53,837 nt of DNA from Planctomycetota bacterium (GTDB taxonomy: Bacteria; Planctomycetota; Phycisphaerae; Phycisphaerales; SM1A02), in contig VGYB01000010.1 in NCBI GenBank assembly GCA_016873115.1, positions 1-53,837 of the forward strand, read 5' to 3'. The position numbers and the translations under genes were made by a program. Shown in pieces: positions 15,959 through 25,965 of the stretch. A model generated the notes under the pieces. It saw only the letters and a list, made by a program, of their open reading frames with translations, searched no databases and was not told where the DNA came from. How positions within the stretch are numbered: position 1 is the stretch's first letter; each line of letters opens with the position of its first letter.

Positions 15959-16728
15959 GCCCGGACTCCTGCCGCGGTGCGGCTTTCGAGGATGGCGCTG
16001 ACCTCGGCGAGCTGGGCCGGGGTGTTCACGCTCAGGACATCGGACGCGGGTACGGCAGCGACCACCGCCACCGTACGCCCCTCATCGCGGAGGAGGCCGA
16101 AGGTGTCGGTGATGTAGTACTCGCCGTTGGCGTTCTTGTTGTCGACTCGCGCGAGCGTGCGGAAGAGGTCGCCCGCGGTGAAGCAGTAGTAACTGGGATT
16201 CACCTCGCGGATCGCCAGTTGCGCCGGCGTGGCGTCCTTCTGCTCGACGATGCGAAGGAAGCGACCGCTCGCATCGCGCTCGATGCGGCCATAGCCGGCG
16301 GGTTCGTCGATCACGCTGGTGGCGAGCGTGGCCGAAGCAGTGGCCGACCGGTGCGCTGCCAGCAGTGCGCACAGCGTGGACCCTCGGATGAGCGGCCCGT
16401 CTCCACAGAGGACCAGCAGTTCGCGTGCAGGCTCCGCGTCAAGCAGCGGGCGTGACTGGTCGACGGCGTGACCCGTCCCCAGCTGCGGCGACTGCACCAC
16501 GAAATCGATGTCGCGCTGCCCGGCGAAGTGCGCACGCACCACCTCGGCACCGTGGCCGACGACGAGCACGATCCGGCTGACGCCCGCCTCGCGGCACGCG
16601 AGCACGACCCACTCGACCAGCGGGCGGCCGAATGCCGTGTGCATGACCTTGGGAAGGTCGCTGTTCATGCGCGTACCCTTGCCTGCAGCAAGGATGACGG
16701 CGGCGGGGGCGTTCGGGTTCGTCGTCAT
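15955..16728 (-). CDS. glmU: GlmU-type N-acetylglucosamine-1-phosphate uridylyltransferase, pyrophosphorylase domain only
   Basis: Expected to form UDP-GlcNAc from UTP and GlcNAc-1-phosphate. The N-terminal nucleotidyltransferase signature VILAAGKGTRMNSDLPKVMH is complete, as are VVQSPQLGTGHAV, LCGDGPLI, GYGRIERD, and the NANGEYYITDTF stretch near the end of the domain. The protein stops after about 257 residues, so the left-handed beta-helix acetyltransferase half of bifunctional GlmU (~450 residues) is missing. GlcN-1-P acetylation must come from another gene, or the enzyme has another substrate. ATG 16728 is preferred over an upstream in-frame start because a GAAGGGA Shine-Dalgarno precedes it. 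Confidence 0.88.
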   Translation of the reverse strand: MTTNPNAPAAVILAAGKGTRMNSDLPKVMHTAFGRPLVEWVVLACREAGVSRIVLVVGHGAEVVRAHFAGQRDIDFVVQSPQLGTGHAVDQSRPLLDAEPARELLVLCGDGPLIRGSTLCALLAAHRSATASATLATSVIDEPAGYGRIERDASGRFLRIVEQKDATPAQLAIREVNPSYYCFTAGDLFRTLARVDNKNANGEYYITDTFGLLRDEGRTVAVVAAVPASDVLSVNTPAQLAEVSAILESRTAAGVRA

Positions 16729-16777
16729 GGCGCGTTCCCTTCGAGGTCCGGCCATCAGGAATTGGGGGGGGGAGTAA

Positions 16778-16848
16778 CTGGCCCGCCTAGATTCGAACTA
16801 GGACAAGGAGAATCAAAATCTCCTGTGCTACCGTTACACCACGGGCCA
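16778..16848 (-). tRNA. tRNA-Gln (anticodon TTG)
   Basis: A 71-nt cloverleaf reads on the minus strand. The acceptor arms are TGGCCCG/CGGGCCA, with the U1-A72 pair typical of tRNA-Gln. The anticodon stem is GGAGA/TCTCC around loop TTTTGAT, with TTG at positions 34-36. The T arm is CCTAG-TTCGAAT-CTAGG, with discriminator G. CCA is not encoded. Confidence 0.96.
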
Positions 16849-17256
16849 ATGGGCCTGGACCAGGCCGACCTGATGGTATGGACGAGTCGTGTCAGGGGCG
16901 ATGCCCTGCGCGTGCAACGAGCGAACTGCTGACGCGGCAGGCACCAGGCCGATCCGCGGCATCCTCAAGGCTGGAGTTCCGCAAGCCGCGTTGGAACCCC
17001 ATGTGGCGCCAGAACCTGACTGGTTGCTGTCACCAACGGCCCTCTCGTGAGGAGGGGGGATGCTAGCGAGGTGGTCGCACCGAGGGAAGCCCTCGATGCG
17101 CACGCGCGACCCGGCTTCGCGTGACGCTCCGCGACGGGGTCGAGGCAGTGTCTGGCCCTTCATCGTCCTATAAGCCATCGGCGGACCATGTCCCAAATCC
17201 GCCTTGCTGGCAGTGCCGGGGGCTGGTGTGCAACGCGATGCGATCAGGGGTGGTCC
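16849..17256. other. About 410-nt region without a recognised gene, upstream of tRNA-Gln and the aldehyde dehydrogenase
   Basis: No convincing reading frame. It holds a 15-nt palindrome (GGCCTGGACCAGGCC) next to the tRNA, and short hairpins at about 17040-17057, 17081-17095, 17107-17142 and 17187-17210. On the minus strand a TTGGGA/17 nt/TTATAG promoter-like pair lies near 17169-17197, which could start a transcript running toward tRNA-Gln. I do not recognise an RNase P, tmRNA, 6S or SRP RNA here. Confidence 0.5.
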
Positions 17257-17262
17257 TACGAT
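17257..17262 (+). promoter_or_regulatory. Candidate -10 box for the leaderless aldehyde dehydrogenase gene
   Basis: TACGAT ends 7 nt before ATG 17270 and no Shine-Dalgarno lies between. It excludes the longer in-frame start at 17204. Confidence 0.45.
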
Positions 17263-17269
17263 CGCTCCC

Positions 17270-18640
17270 ATGCTGCGCATCACGAACCCTGCAACGGGCG
17301 ACCTGGTCGGGGAACTCGAATCCACATCGATCGAGGGGATCGGGTTGATGGTCCACCGCGCGCGGCAGGCGCAGCGGAGTTGGGCCGCGATCCCGCTGGA
17401 CGAGCGCGCACGGCTCGTGGCGAGCGCTGCCGCCGCGATGAAGGAGCGCAGCGGCGCCATCGGCGACTTGATCACGCGCGAGATGGGCAAGCCGATCGCC
17501 GAAGCGCAGGGCGAGGCCAACCATACCGCCAGCGGACTCGAGGAAGCGTGCACCGAGATCGTCGCGGCGCTTCGGCCGGAGTCGCTCGAGGACGAGCGCA
17601 CCGTGACGACGATGCTTTACGCGCCGCTCGGCGTGGCGGTCTGCATCACGCCGTGGAACTTTCCGGTCTTGATGTGCAGCGACACGGTGGTGCCTGCGCT
17701 GGTCGCGGGCAACACGGTCATCCTCAAGCCGAGCGAACTCAGCACGCTCTGCGCGCTCGAGTGGGCGAAGTGCCTGATGGCCGTGCTGCCGCCCGATGTG
17801 CTGCAGGTCGCGATCGGCGATGAGGTGCAGGGCAAGGCGCTCGTCGCCGCGCCCATCGATCTCATTGCGTTCACGGGCAGCCGCTCGGCCGGCCGGCACA
17901 TCATGCAGGCTGCGGCGGGGGGTCTGAAGCGTCTCATCCTCGAACTTGGCGGCAAGGATCCGCTGGTCGTCCTTCCCGATGCCGATGTCGATGCCGCTGC
18001 CGCCTTTGCAGCCCGCAACAGTTTCCGCAACGCGGGACAGGTCTGCGTGAGCACCGAGCGCATCTATGTCCACGAGTCGATCGCGCCCGCGTTCACGAAG
18101 GCCGTGATCGACCGCGCGCAGCAGCTCGTGGTCGGCGACGGCATGCAGGCCGGAACGCAGATCGGTCCGATGGTCAACGCGCGCCAGAAGGAGCATGTGC
18201 TGGCGCAGGTTTCGCTCGCCGAGGCGACCGGTGCCACGGTCGAGTGCGGTGGCGACGGCGGCGGCAACTTCGTCAAGCCCGTCGTCCTCACGGGCGTGAC
18301 CCACGAGATGCCGATCATGCAGGAAGAGACCTTCGGTCCGGTCGCGTGCATCATGACCTACCGCGAGATCGACGAGGCGGTGCGCCTGGCCAACGATTCA
18401 CCGTACGGCCTCGGCGGCGCGGTCTTCGGTCGCGACGAGGAGCGCGCCCGCGAAGTGGCCGAGCGCCTGCACATCGGCATGGTCGGCGTGAACCAGGGTT
18501 GCGGCGGCGCGAGCGGTTCGCCGTGGGTCGGTGCCCGCCAGTCCGGCTACGGCCACCACAGTGGGATGAGCGGCCACCGCCAGTTCGCCCAGGTCCGCGT
18601 GATCAGCAGGCCCAGGGCCAAGCCGGTCACGGCGGGTTGA
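17270..18640 (+). CDS. NAD(P)-dependent aldehyde dehydrogenase family protein
   Basis: Oxidises an aldehyde to the acid through a thioester intermediate. Key elements are ITPWNFPVLMCSDTVVPALVAGNTVILKPSE in the cofactor domain, FTGSRSAGRHI, the general base Glu225 in LELGGKDP, catalytic Cys259 in NAGQVCVST, and EETFGPVACI near the C-terminus. 456 residues is on the short side, resembling succinate-semialdehyde dehydrogenase (GabD)-like or lactaldehyde dehydrogenases. No neighbouring pathway gene indicates the substrate; aat follows 45 nt downstream. Confidence 0.95.
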   Translation: MLRITNPATGDLVGELESTSIEGIGLMVHRARQAQRSWAAIPLDERARLVASAAAAMKERSGAIGDLITREMGKPIAEAQGEANHTASGLEEACTEIVAALRPESLEDERTVTTMLYAPLGVAVCITPWNFPVLMCSDTVVPALVAGNTVILKPSELSTLCALEWAKCLMAVLPPDVLQVAIGDEVQGKALVAAPIDLIAFTGSRSAGRHIMQAAAGGLKRLILELGGKDPLVVLPDADVDAAAAFAARNSFRNAGQVCVSTERIYVHESIAPAFTKAVIDRAQQLVVGDGMQAGTQIGPMVNARQKEHVLAQVSLAEATGATVECGGDGGGNFVKPVVLTGVTHEMPIMQEETFGPVACIMTYREIDEAVRLANDSPYGLGGAVFGRDEERAREVAERLHIGMVGVNQGCGGASGSPWVGARQSGYGHHSGMSGHRQFAQVRVISRPRAKPVTAG

Positions 18641-18685
18641 CGGAATGCTCTGGCACTCGACTGCACGGCGAGCGATGATGCCTTG

Positions 18686-19306
18686 GTGACCCGCCAGCGC
18701 CCGGAAGCCGACCTCTCGCCACAGATGCTGCTCTCGGCCTATGCGCAGGGCGCGTTCCCGATGGCCGATCCCGACACCGGGCGCGTGGACTACTTCACCT
18801 GCGATCCGCGGGCCGTCTTCGAGCCGCAGGCATGGCAGCCGGGCCTACGGCTCGCACGAACGATCCGGAACGGTCACTTCGAGATTCGCATCGACTCCGC
18901 CTTCGATGCGGTGGTTGCCGCGTGCGCGACGGACCGGAGCAACGAGAATCGAAGTTGGATCGGCGAACGGATCCGTACGGCGTTCCACGAGTTGCATGGG
19001 CTCGGCATCGCCCACTCGGTCGAGGCGTGGGTCGGCGATCGGCTCGCGGGCGGCCTGTACGGCGTGGCGCTCGGCGGCGCGTTCTTCGGCGAGAGCAAGT
19101 TCACCGTCCGTGAGCCGTGGGCGCGTGACGCGAGCAAGGTCGCGTTCGCCGCGCTCATGAAGCGACTGCGCCGATCAGGCTTCGCGATCGTGGACTCGCA
19201 ATACGCGAATCCGCATGTTCTTGCCCTGGGGGCGGTCGAGATCCCGTTCGATCGCTACCTCGAGCGGATGCACGAAGCGATCGCGCTCGATGTCACCTTC
19301 TCCTGA
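18686..19306 (+). CDS. aat: Leucyl/phenylalanyl-tRNA--protein transferase
   Basis: Adds Leu or Phe from aminoacyl-tRNA to N-terminal Arg/Lys of proteins, tagging them for ClpS/ClpAP in the N-end rule pathway. Family motifs are LLSAYAQGAFPMAD, GLYGVALGGAFFGESKF (GNAT-like core) and DSQYANPHVLALGAVEIP. About 206 residues is normal length. The start could be GTG 18686 or TTG 18683 immediately before it. It is downstream of and close to the aldehyde dehydrogenase gene; clpC is about 9 kb away, but I see no clpS here. Confidence 0.96.
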   Translation: MTRQRPEADLSPQMLLSAYAQGAFPMADPDTGRVDYFTCDPRAVFEPQAWQPGLRLARTIRNGHFEIRIDSAFDAVVAACATDRSNENRSWIGERIRTAFHELHGLGIAHSVEAWVGDRLAGGLYGVALGGAFFGESKFTVREPWARDASKVAFAALMKRLRRSGFAIVDSQYANPHVLALGAVEIPFDRYLERMHEAIALDVTFS

Positions 19307-19333
19307 GCGTCCAGCCGCTCGGCAGCCTCGCCA

Positions 19334-20422
<1,089 letters not shown>

Positions 20423-20534
20423 GGTGGGTGCCCTTCTGGGGAAAGCGGCGAATGGTAGCGATTCCCGTTGAACGGTTCGGCGAGCCGCTCGTACACTCAA
20501 CGCACCGGTCGCACGGCAAGGAGGCCAGCGAGGG

Positions 20535-22877
20535 ATGGCGATGCTTCAATCGAGCCAGTTCGGCATGTTCCAGCGCAGGCTGGTCATGCTGTCGATCGGC
20601 CTGCTGCTGGTCGTCGTGGGGCTGTTGGCGCAACTCTGGCGTCTGGCGGTGCTGGAGCACGAGAGTCGCCTTGAGCGCGCGATGGGTCGCGTGAAGCAGA
20701 GTGAGTTCCTGCCCACGCTGCGTGGAACCATCGTCGACCGGCAGGGCCGCGTGCTCGCCGAGGATGCAGCCAGTTACGACGTGGCCCTGCACTGGAGCGC
20801 GATCAACGGTGACTGGGCCATGCAGCAGGCCACCGCCGAAGAGGTCAAGGCAGCGGGTGGCCGCCGCGCCTGGCTCAAGCTTCCGCTGGAGGAGCGCGAG
20901 CGTCGCAAGCAGGCGGCGTGTGCGACATGGGACGCCGCATGGGCCGATGTGCTCAACGCCATCGTCACCGTGGGCGGCATGCCGGCCGCCGAGCGTGATG
21001 AGGCGATCGTCGCCCTCAAGGACCGCGTCAATTTGATCCAGAAGCAGAAGGATGAGCGGGATCAGGCCCGGCGCGTCGACCTCTACGGCGAGGAATCCCG
21101 CGCTGACTTCCGCAGCGAGACGGTGCAGGAGAAGACGCAGTACCACGCGGTGCTGCGCGGTGTGGACGATGCCACCGCGTTCGCCTTCGGCAAGCTTGCG
21201 GATCGTGCACCCGGCGCGATCACCGTGCTCGACAGCCGTGTGCGTCGGTATCCGCATGCCGAGGCGATCGTGGAGCTGCCGTGCGACGGCTTGCCCATGG
21301 GCCTGCGGAGTGACTCCCCCGTGCGGATGAGCGTGACCAATGTCGGTTCGCGCATCATCGGCGTGACGCGATCCGAGGCACGCGCCGAGGATGCGCAGCG
21401 CCGACCGATCTATCGCGTCCGGGATGGCGACTTCACCGTGGACCTTGGTGGGTATGAGCCGGGTCCCGATGTCGTCGGGGTCACCGGCATCGAGCGTGCG
21501 CAGGATGATCGCTTGCGAGGCAAGCGTGGTCGTGTGCGCACACCCGTCGGCGCCGATGAGCCCATCCGCGAGGAGCCAGTGCCCGGTGACCGCGTGCAAC
21601 TCTCCATCGATGCCGCCCTGCAGGCGCGCGTCGAGGCGATCCTCGAGCCAGCCTTCGGGCTCACCGTGGTGCAGGGGTTCCATGCCCAGCCGGACCAGGA
21701 GTACGGCACGCCGCTCGCGGCAGCTGCCGTGGCCATCGATGTCGAGACGGGTGAGATCCTCGCCATGGCGAGTTGGCCAGACCTCGATGACCACGATCGA
21801 CTCAGTCCGCGGCAGCGGCTCGCGCTCACGCCGTGGATGGACCGCGCGATGGGGGCATCGTTCGAGCCGGGCAGCGTGATGAAGCCGATCGTGATCGCGT
21901 GTGCTGCGGCCGAGGACCTGGCCACGCCATCGACGGTCATCGATTGCACCGGGCACTTCTTCCCCGGTGTGCACGGACACGCACGATGCTGGATCTACCG
22001 GCCCTTCAACACCCCCAATCACCACGGTCCGCTCGAACCCGCCGAGGCGATCGCACGAAGCTGCAACATGTACTTCTACACGCTGGCCGACCGTCTCGGC
22101 CCGCGCAAGCTCATGAAGGGCTACACCTCGTGGGGATTCGGTCGCACACTCGGTGTCGGGCTCGACTACGAGCGGCTGTCGGAGTCCGCCGTCGTGCAGC
22201 GGGTTGGCGAGTCGGCGGGCTCGATCCGCCAACGGGACCTGATGCAGATCGAGTCCTCGAAGGATCGGCAGACGACGATCTCCCTCGGCATCGGCCAGGG
22301 CGACATGCGCGTCACGCCGCTGCAGGTGGCGAACGCCTACGCCACGCTGGCGCGCGATGGCGTCTCCATCCGGCCAAGCGTGTTGCGCGGCGGCGGTGGA
22401 TCGCGCGTCGATCTTGGCGTTCCTGATGCCATGATGGCCACGATCAAGGAAGGCCTGCGGCTCTCGATCGATGCGGAGTACGGCACGCTGCACCATGTCG
22501 GGACGCGTGACCGGCGCACACCGGTGTTCGATCTTGCCGGCATCCGAGTCTGGGGCAAGTCGGGCACCTCCGAGACGAGCCCGCTGGTGATCACCCATGC
22601 CGATGGCACCCGTGAAGTGATCACCTCCAAGGACCACTCATGGGCGGCCGGCTTTGTCGGGGCGCGTGCCGATGGCAGGCCGCGCATCGCGTTCTGCACC
22701 TTCGTGGATCACGGCGGCGGTGGCGGCAAGTCGGCGGGCCCGATCGCTGCAGCGCTCGTGCGTGCGTGCGCCGACGAGGGATATCTCGGTGACGCGCTCC
22801 GCTCGCGGTCGCTCGTCCAGTTCCCCGATGCCGCGACGAAGGACCGGAGCCTGGCCACCACCGGGGGCGTGCGCTGA
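20535..22877 (+). CDS. mrdA: Class B penicillin-binding protein (PBP2-like peptidoglycan transpeptidase)
   Basis: Inner-membrane transpeptidase that crosslinks peptidoglycan. One N-terminal membrane helix (residues 14-38) precedes the PBP dimerisation region, which begins [16 protein letters not shown]. The catalytic domain has the SXXK box S447-V-M-K450 (FEPGSVMKP), the SXN box S509-C-N511 and a KSG box (675-677) in place of the common KTG. 780 residues exceeds the ~630 of PBP2. The extra length comes from a charged, Lys/Arg/Glu-rich segment at about residues 95-215. The rodA-like gene starts within its stop codon (TGATG), which supports assignment to the elongation pair rather than FtsI. 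Confidence 0.92.
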   Translation: MAMLQSSQFGMFQRRLVMLSIGLLLVVVGLLAQLWRLAVLEHESRLERAMGRVKQSEFLPTLRGTIVDRQGRVLAEDAASYDVALHWSAINGDWAMQQATAEEVKAAGGRRAWLKLPLEERERRKQAACATWDAAWADVLNAIVTVGGMPAAERDEAIVALKDRVNLIQKQKDERDQARRVDLYGEESRADFRSETVQEKTQYHAVLRGVDDATAFAFGKLADRAPGAITVLDSRVRRYPHAEAIVELPCDGLPMGLRSDSPVRMSVTNVGSRIIGVTRSEARAEDAQRRPIYRVRDGDFTVDLGGYEPGPDVVGVTGIERAQDDRLRGKRGRVRTPVGADEPIREEPVPGDRVQLSIDAALQARVEAILEPAFGLTVVQGFHAQPDQEYGTPLAAAAVAIDVETGEILAMASWPDLDDHDRLSPRQRLALTPWMDRAMGASFEPGSVMKPIVIACAAAEDLATPSTVIDCTGHFFPGVHGHARCWIYRPFNTPNHHGPLEPAEAIARSCNMYFYTLADRLGPRKLMKGYTSWGFGRTLGVGLDYERLSESAVVQRVGESAGSIRQRDLMQIESSKDRQTTISLGIGQGDMRVTPLQVANAYATLARDGVSIRPSVLRGGGGSRVDLGVPDAMMATIKEGLRLSIDAEYGTLHHVGTRDRRTPVFDLAGIRVWGKSGTSETSPLVITHADGTREVITSKDHSWAAGFVGARADGRPRIAFCTFVDHGGGGGKSAGPIAAALVRACADEGYLGDALRSRSLVQFPDAATKDRSLATTGGVR

Positions 22878-24115
22878 TGGGGCGCCTGGCTGCCAGCGAG
22901 TTCAAGGGTTCGGGATCGCCACGCGTGAGCCTGGAGCGCCTCCTGAATCCGGGGATCCTCGTGGTCGTGCCGGCGCTGGCGCTCTCCGTGATCGGCATCT
23001 CGGCGATCGGCACGACGGAGCCGGGTTTCGCTGCGCGCCACCTGATGTATCTGGTGGTCGGGCTCGTGGCGGCTGCGGCCGTGATCTGGTCGCCGTGGTG
23101 CCGGCCGTCGAACCTCGAGCGATGGAGCCCATACTTCTTTGCCGGCTCCGTGATCCTCTTGCTCATCGTGATCGCGCCGGGCATACCCGAGTCGATCGTC
23201 CGCGCACGCAATGGTGCCCGTCGCTGGATCAGCCTGGGGTTCACCGATATCCAACCTGCGGAGATCGCCAAGATCGCGTTCCTCCTCATGCTCGCCACAT
23301 TGCTCCAGCGCACGAGAAGCCATCGCACGCTGCGGGGACTCGTCCTGCCGGGGTTCCTGGCGCTGATACCTGCCTCACTGATTGCGCTCGAACCTGACCT
23401 CGACACGACGCTGCTCTTCGTGCCGGTGCTCGTGGGCGTGCTGCTGGCGGCCGGCTGCCGCAAACGCCACATCGCGCTGTTTGCGGTGTGCGCCTCGCTG
23501 GTCGCGCCCGCTGCCTTCTTCGGTGGCGTGCTCAAGCCGCACCAGCGCGCGCGCATCGATGCCTACATCGCGCAATTGGAAGGCGATCCTCGGTACCGCA
23601 ACGACATCGGCTACCAAGCCGACCGTGCGACGACGCTCATCGGCGCGGGCGGGCTGTGGGGCATGCCTGCAGACGAGGCGGCCGTGGTGATCGAGCGCAA
23701 CCGGCTTCCCGAGGAGCACAACGACATGGTCTTCAGCGTGATCTGCTGCCGATGGGGCTTGGTGGGCGCGATCGGCGTGTGGGGACTGGTGGCGGTGTTC
23801 TCGATCGGGTGCTTCCTGGTGGCGAACCACACGCACGACCCCTGGTCGCGCCTGGTGGCCGTGGGTGCGGGGTGCCTGATCGGCGCGCAAGCGATCATCA
23901 ACACCGGCATGAACATCGGGGTGCTTCCCATAGCGGGCATCAACCTGCCGTTCGTCAGTTACGGAGGAAACAGCCTGGTGGTCTCGTGGATCATGGTCGG
24001 TCTGGTCTACGGCCTTGCGCTCTGGAAACCGCGCGGCGTGAAGCGCGAGTCCTTCGAGTTCGATGACGATGGTCGTCCACGCGATGGCGGGATCGTGGGA
24101 TGGCTCGCGCCGTGA
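22877..24115 (+). CDS. rodA: SEDS-family peptidoglycan glycosyltransferase, RodA/FtsW type
   Basis: Polytopic membrane polymerase that extends glycan strands from lipid II with its PBP partner. About ten hydrophobic helices are visible. SEDS motifs include NGARRWISLG, QPAEIAKIAFLL, LEPDLDTTLLF, PEEHNDMVFSVI, NTGMNIGVLPIAGINLPFVSYGGNSL. 412 residues is typical. The gene starts inside the stop codon of the PBP2 gene and overlaps the start of rsmG, so the three form one transcriptional unit. RodA rather than FtsW is preferred from the PBP2-like partner. Confidence 0.93.
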   Translation: MGRLAASEFKGSGSPRVSLERLLNPGILVVVPALALSVIGISAIGTTEPGFAARHLMYLVVGLVAAAAVIWSPWCRPSNLERWSPYFFAGSVILLLIVIAPGIPESIVRARNGARRWISLGFTDIQPAEIAKIAFLLMLATLLQRTRSHRTLRGLVLPGFLALIPASLIALEPDLDTTLLFVPVLVGVLLAAGCRKRHIALFAVCASLVAPAAFFGGVLKPHQRARIDAYIAQLEGDPRYRNDIGYQADRATTLIGAGGLWGMPADEAAVVIERNRLPEEHNDMVFSVICCRWGLVGAIGVWGLVAVFSIGCFLVANHTHDPWSRLVAVGAGCLIGAQAIINTGMNIGVLPIAGINLPFVSYGGNSLVVSWIMVGLVYGLALWKPRGVKRESFEFDDDGRPRDGGIVGWLAP

Positions 24116-24813
24116 GCGCACCCCAATCCGCCATCGATGCGCTTGGAAGGCTGGGTGTGGAACTCGAGCCGGGGGATCTCGATGCGCTCGGCCGCTATCT
24201 CGATGCGCTCTATCGGGCCAACGCCACCATGAACCTGACGGCCGTGCCCGAGGGCGAGGAAGCCTGGCATCGCCATGCCGTCGACAGCCTCTCGCTCCTT
24301 CCGTGGATCGCCTCGACCGGGGCATCGAGCGTGATCGATGTTGGCACCGGTGGCGGCTTGCCGGGCATCCCGCTCGCCTTGGCCGTGCCCGGGCTGCGCG
24401 TGACCCTGCTCGAAGCCACGGGCCGCAAGTGCGAGTTCCTGCAGGAGTGCGTGAACGCCCTGGGCCTTGAGTCGCGCTGCAGCGTCGTGAACCTGCGGGC
24501 CGAGGTCGCCGGGCACCGACCCGAATTGCGCGAGCGTTTCGACCTCTGCGTCAGCCGCGCGGTGGCGCGCCTGAATGTGCTGCTGGAGTACTGCATCGCG
24601 TTCCCCAAGCCGGGCGGTCACATCGTGCTCATCAAGGGCGAGCAGGCGCAGGCCGAGATCGACCAGAGCAAGAAGGCCCTGCATTCGCTCCACGCGCAGG
24701 TCGTGGAGAGCGTGCGCACGCCCACCGGCACGATCGTCGCGATCGAGAAGTTGCGTGGCGCGCCGAAGATGTATCCGCGCGCGGATGGCGAGCCCAAGCG
24801 ACGGCCACTCTGA
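24100..24813 (+). CDS. rsmG: 16S rRNA (guanine527-N7)-methyltransferase
   Basis: SAM-dependent methyltransferase of the 530 loop of 16S rRNA. The N-terminal helix bundle with NATMNLTAVPEGEEAWHRHAVDSL is typical, followed by the SAM-binding motif IDVGTGGGLPGIPLAL, then EATGRKCEFLQE, and VSRAVARLNVLLEY. The length is normal. GTG 24112 is an equally good start, because it gives the GTGA stop/start overlap used elsewhere in this genome. It is the last gene of the PBP2-RodA unit. Confidence 0.95.
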   Translation: MARAVSAPQSAIDALGRLGVELEPGDLDALGRYLDALYRANATMNLTAVPEGEEAWHRHAVDSLSLLPWIASTGASSVIDVGTGGGLPGIPLALAVPGLRVTLLEATGRKCEFLQECVNALGLESRCSVVNLRAEVAGHRPELRERFDLCVSRAVARLNVLLEYCIAFPKPGGHIVLIKGEQAQAEIDQSKKALHSLHAQVVESVRTPTGTIVAIEKLRGAPKMYPRADGEPKRRPL

Positions 24814-24879
24814 GCGCCACACGACCGCACGGCACGCTCGGGGGTGCCTTCGATCGGGCGGCGTTGCCGCTTGGCCGAG

Positions 24880-25965
24880 TCACGGTTCGGCCGGGGGAGC
24901 GGTGGCCGGTTCGGGCGTCAGCTCGGGCGGCGGCGGATCGATCCCTGGCCGGGAGCGTGCGACGGCCTCGCTCCAGCGATAGGCCGTCCGGTCGAGCAGT
25001 CCATAGACCTTGTCGCGCATGGCGATCGTCCGTTCGAAGCGCGCGCGCGCCTCGCTCAGGCTGCCACCCTCGGTGGGGTCGGCTGCCTGCGCCAGAGCGG
25101 CATCGAGCGCTGGTGCCGTCCAGCCCTCGCGGGTCAGTCGGATCCAGCGTGCGGCGCGCAATTCATGCACGCGACCATCGCGACCCAGCACGCGCAGGGG
25201 GCCGAGGATCCACGATCCGCACGGTTCGGCGATGGGTGACGCCGTTGCCGGGAGCACGGGTCGGTCCTCCTCGTTGCGCGGCCAGCGATCGAGCATGAAG
25301 AGCGCCTCGCGGTCGTTGAGCAACTCCGCACCGAATGTGGTGCCCCATTCACGGGCGCGCCGCAGGTCATCGGCCCGGTCGATGGTGGGCTCGGGTGGCA
25401 GGGTGTCGGTCGAGACGAGCGAGAGCACCGCCTCGATGGGGAAGGACCATGCACAGCCGTCGAGGCCGCGATCGAGCGCAGCGCGGCACGGCTCCACGCG
25501 CGAGAGATCACCATCCCACGCGCAGGCCGCCACGATCGGCGTGGCGAGGGTGACGACCCTGCCATCGAAGCGCACCATCCACTGCAGCGTGACGAGGCCC
25601 GTGAGCCCGCCCTCGCACTCGATGGCCGAGCGCGTGAAGAGTTGCTCGCCGCGCCACTCCTCGATCGATGGATGGAAGATGGTGACTGCACCGAGCGAGC
25701 GCGGCCACTGCGCCCATGATGGCCACGACCGATCGGTCACGAAGGCGGTGGGCTCACCGCTGACCGCAGGATCGCCGGTGCGCGCGTCCTCTTGGTCAGC
25801 GGTTCGTGGGGGCAGGGTGGCGGCCGAACCGGCTGGCTCCTTCGGTGCATCATCGCCATCGCACGCCACCAGTACGGCGCCCGCGGCAACACAGCACGCG
25901 GCAGCGACGACCGCGCGTACGGGTGAGCGCCAGCGAGCGAGCATGAGCCCTTGCGGGACCCGCAT
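24880..25965 (-). CDS. Putative lipoprotein of unknown function
   Basis: 361 residues that I cannot assign to a family. The N-terminus, including the hydrophobic AVVAAACCVAAGAVLVAC segment, is a lipoprotein signal with lipobox LVAC. A Pro/Ala/Asp-rich linker follows, then a globular part of about 250 residues with several Trp and Cys residues (for example CEGG, CAWDG, CAWSF), and a Pro-rich C-terminus. Its ATG overlaps the thiolase stop (TGATG), so it is probably co-translated with that gene, although no functional link is obvious. A second in-frame ATG at 25944 is possible. Confidence 0.75.
   Translation of the reverse strand: MRVPQGLMLARWRSPVRAVVAAACCVAAGAVLVACDGDDAPKEPAGSAATLPPRTADQEDARTGDPAVSGEPTAFVTDRSWPSWAQWPRSLGAVTIFHPSIEEWRGEQLFTRSAIECEGGLTGLVTLQWMVRFDGRVVTLATPIVAACAWDGDLSRVEPCRAALDRGLDGCAWSFPIEAVLSLVSTDTLPPEPTIDRADDLRRAREWGTTFGAELLNDREALFMLDRWPRNEEDRPVLPATASPIAEPCGSWILGPLRVLGRDGRVHELRAARWIRLTREGWTAPALDAALAQAADPTEGGSLSEARARFERTIAMRDKVYGLLDRTAYRWSEAVARSRPGIDPPPPELTPEPATAPPAEP

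Noticed and set aside
16849-17256. A 4.5S SRP RNA or tmRNA upstream of tRNA-Gln
   Set aside because: A short CCAG-TCAGG run on the minus strand recalls SRP RNA, but the conserved GGAAG/AGCAG core is absent. No tmRNA tag or tRNA-like ends were found.
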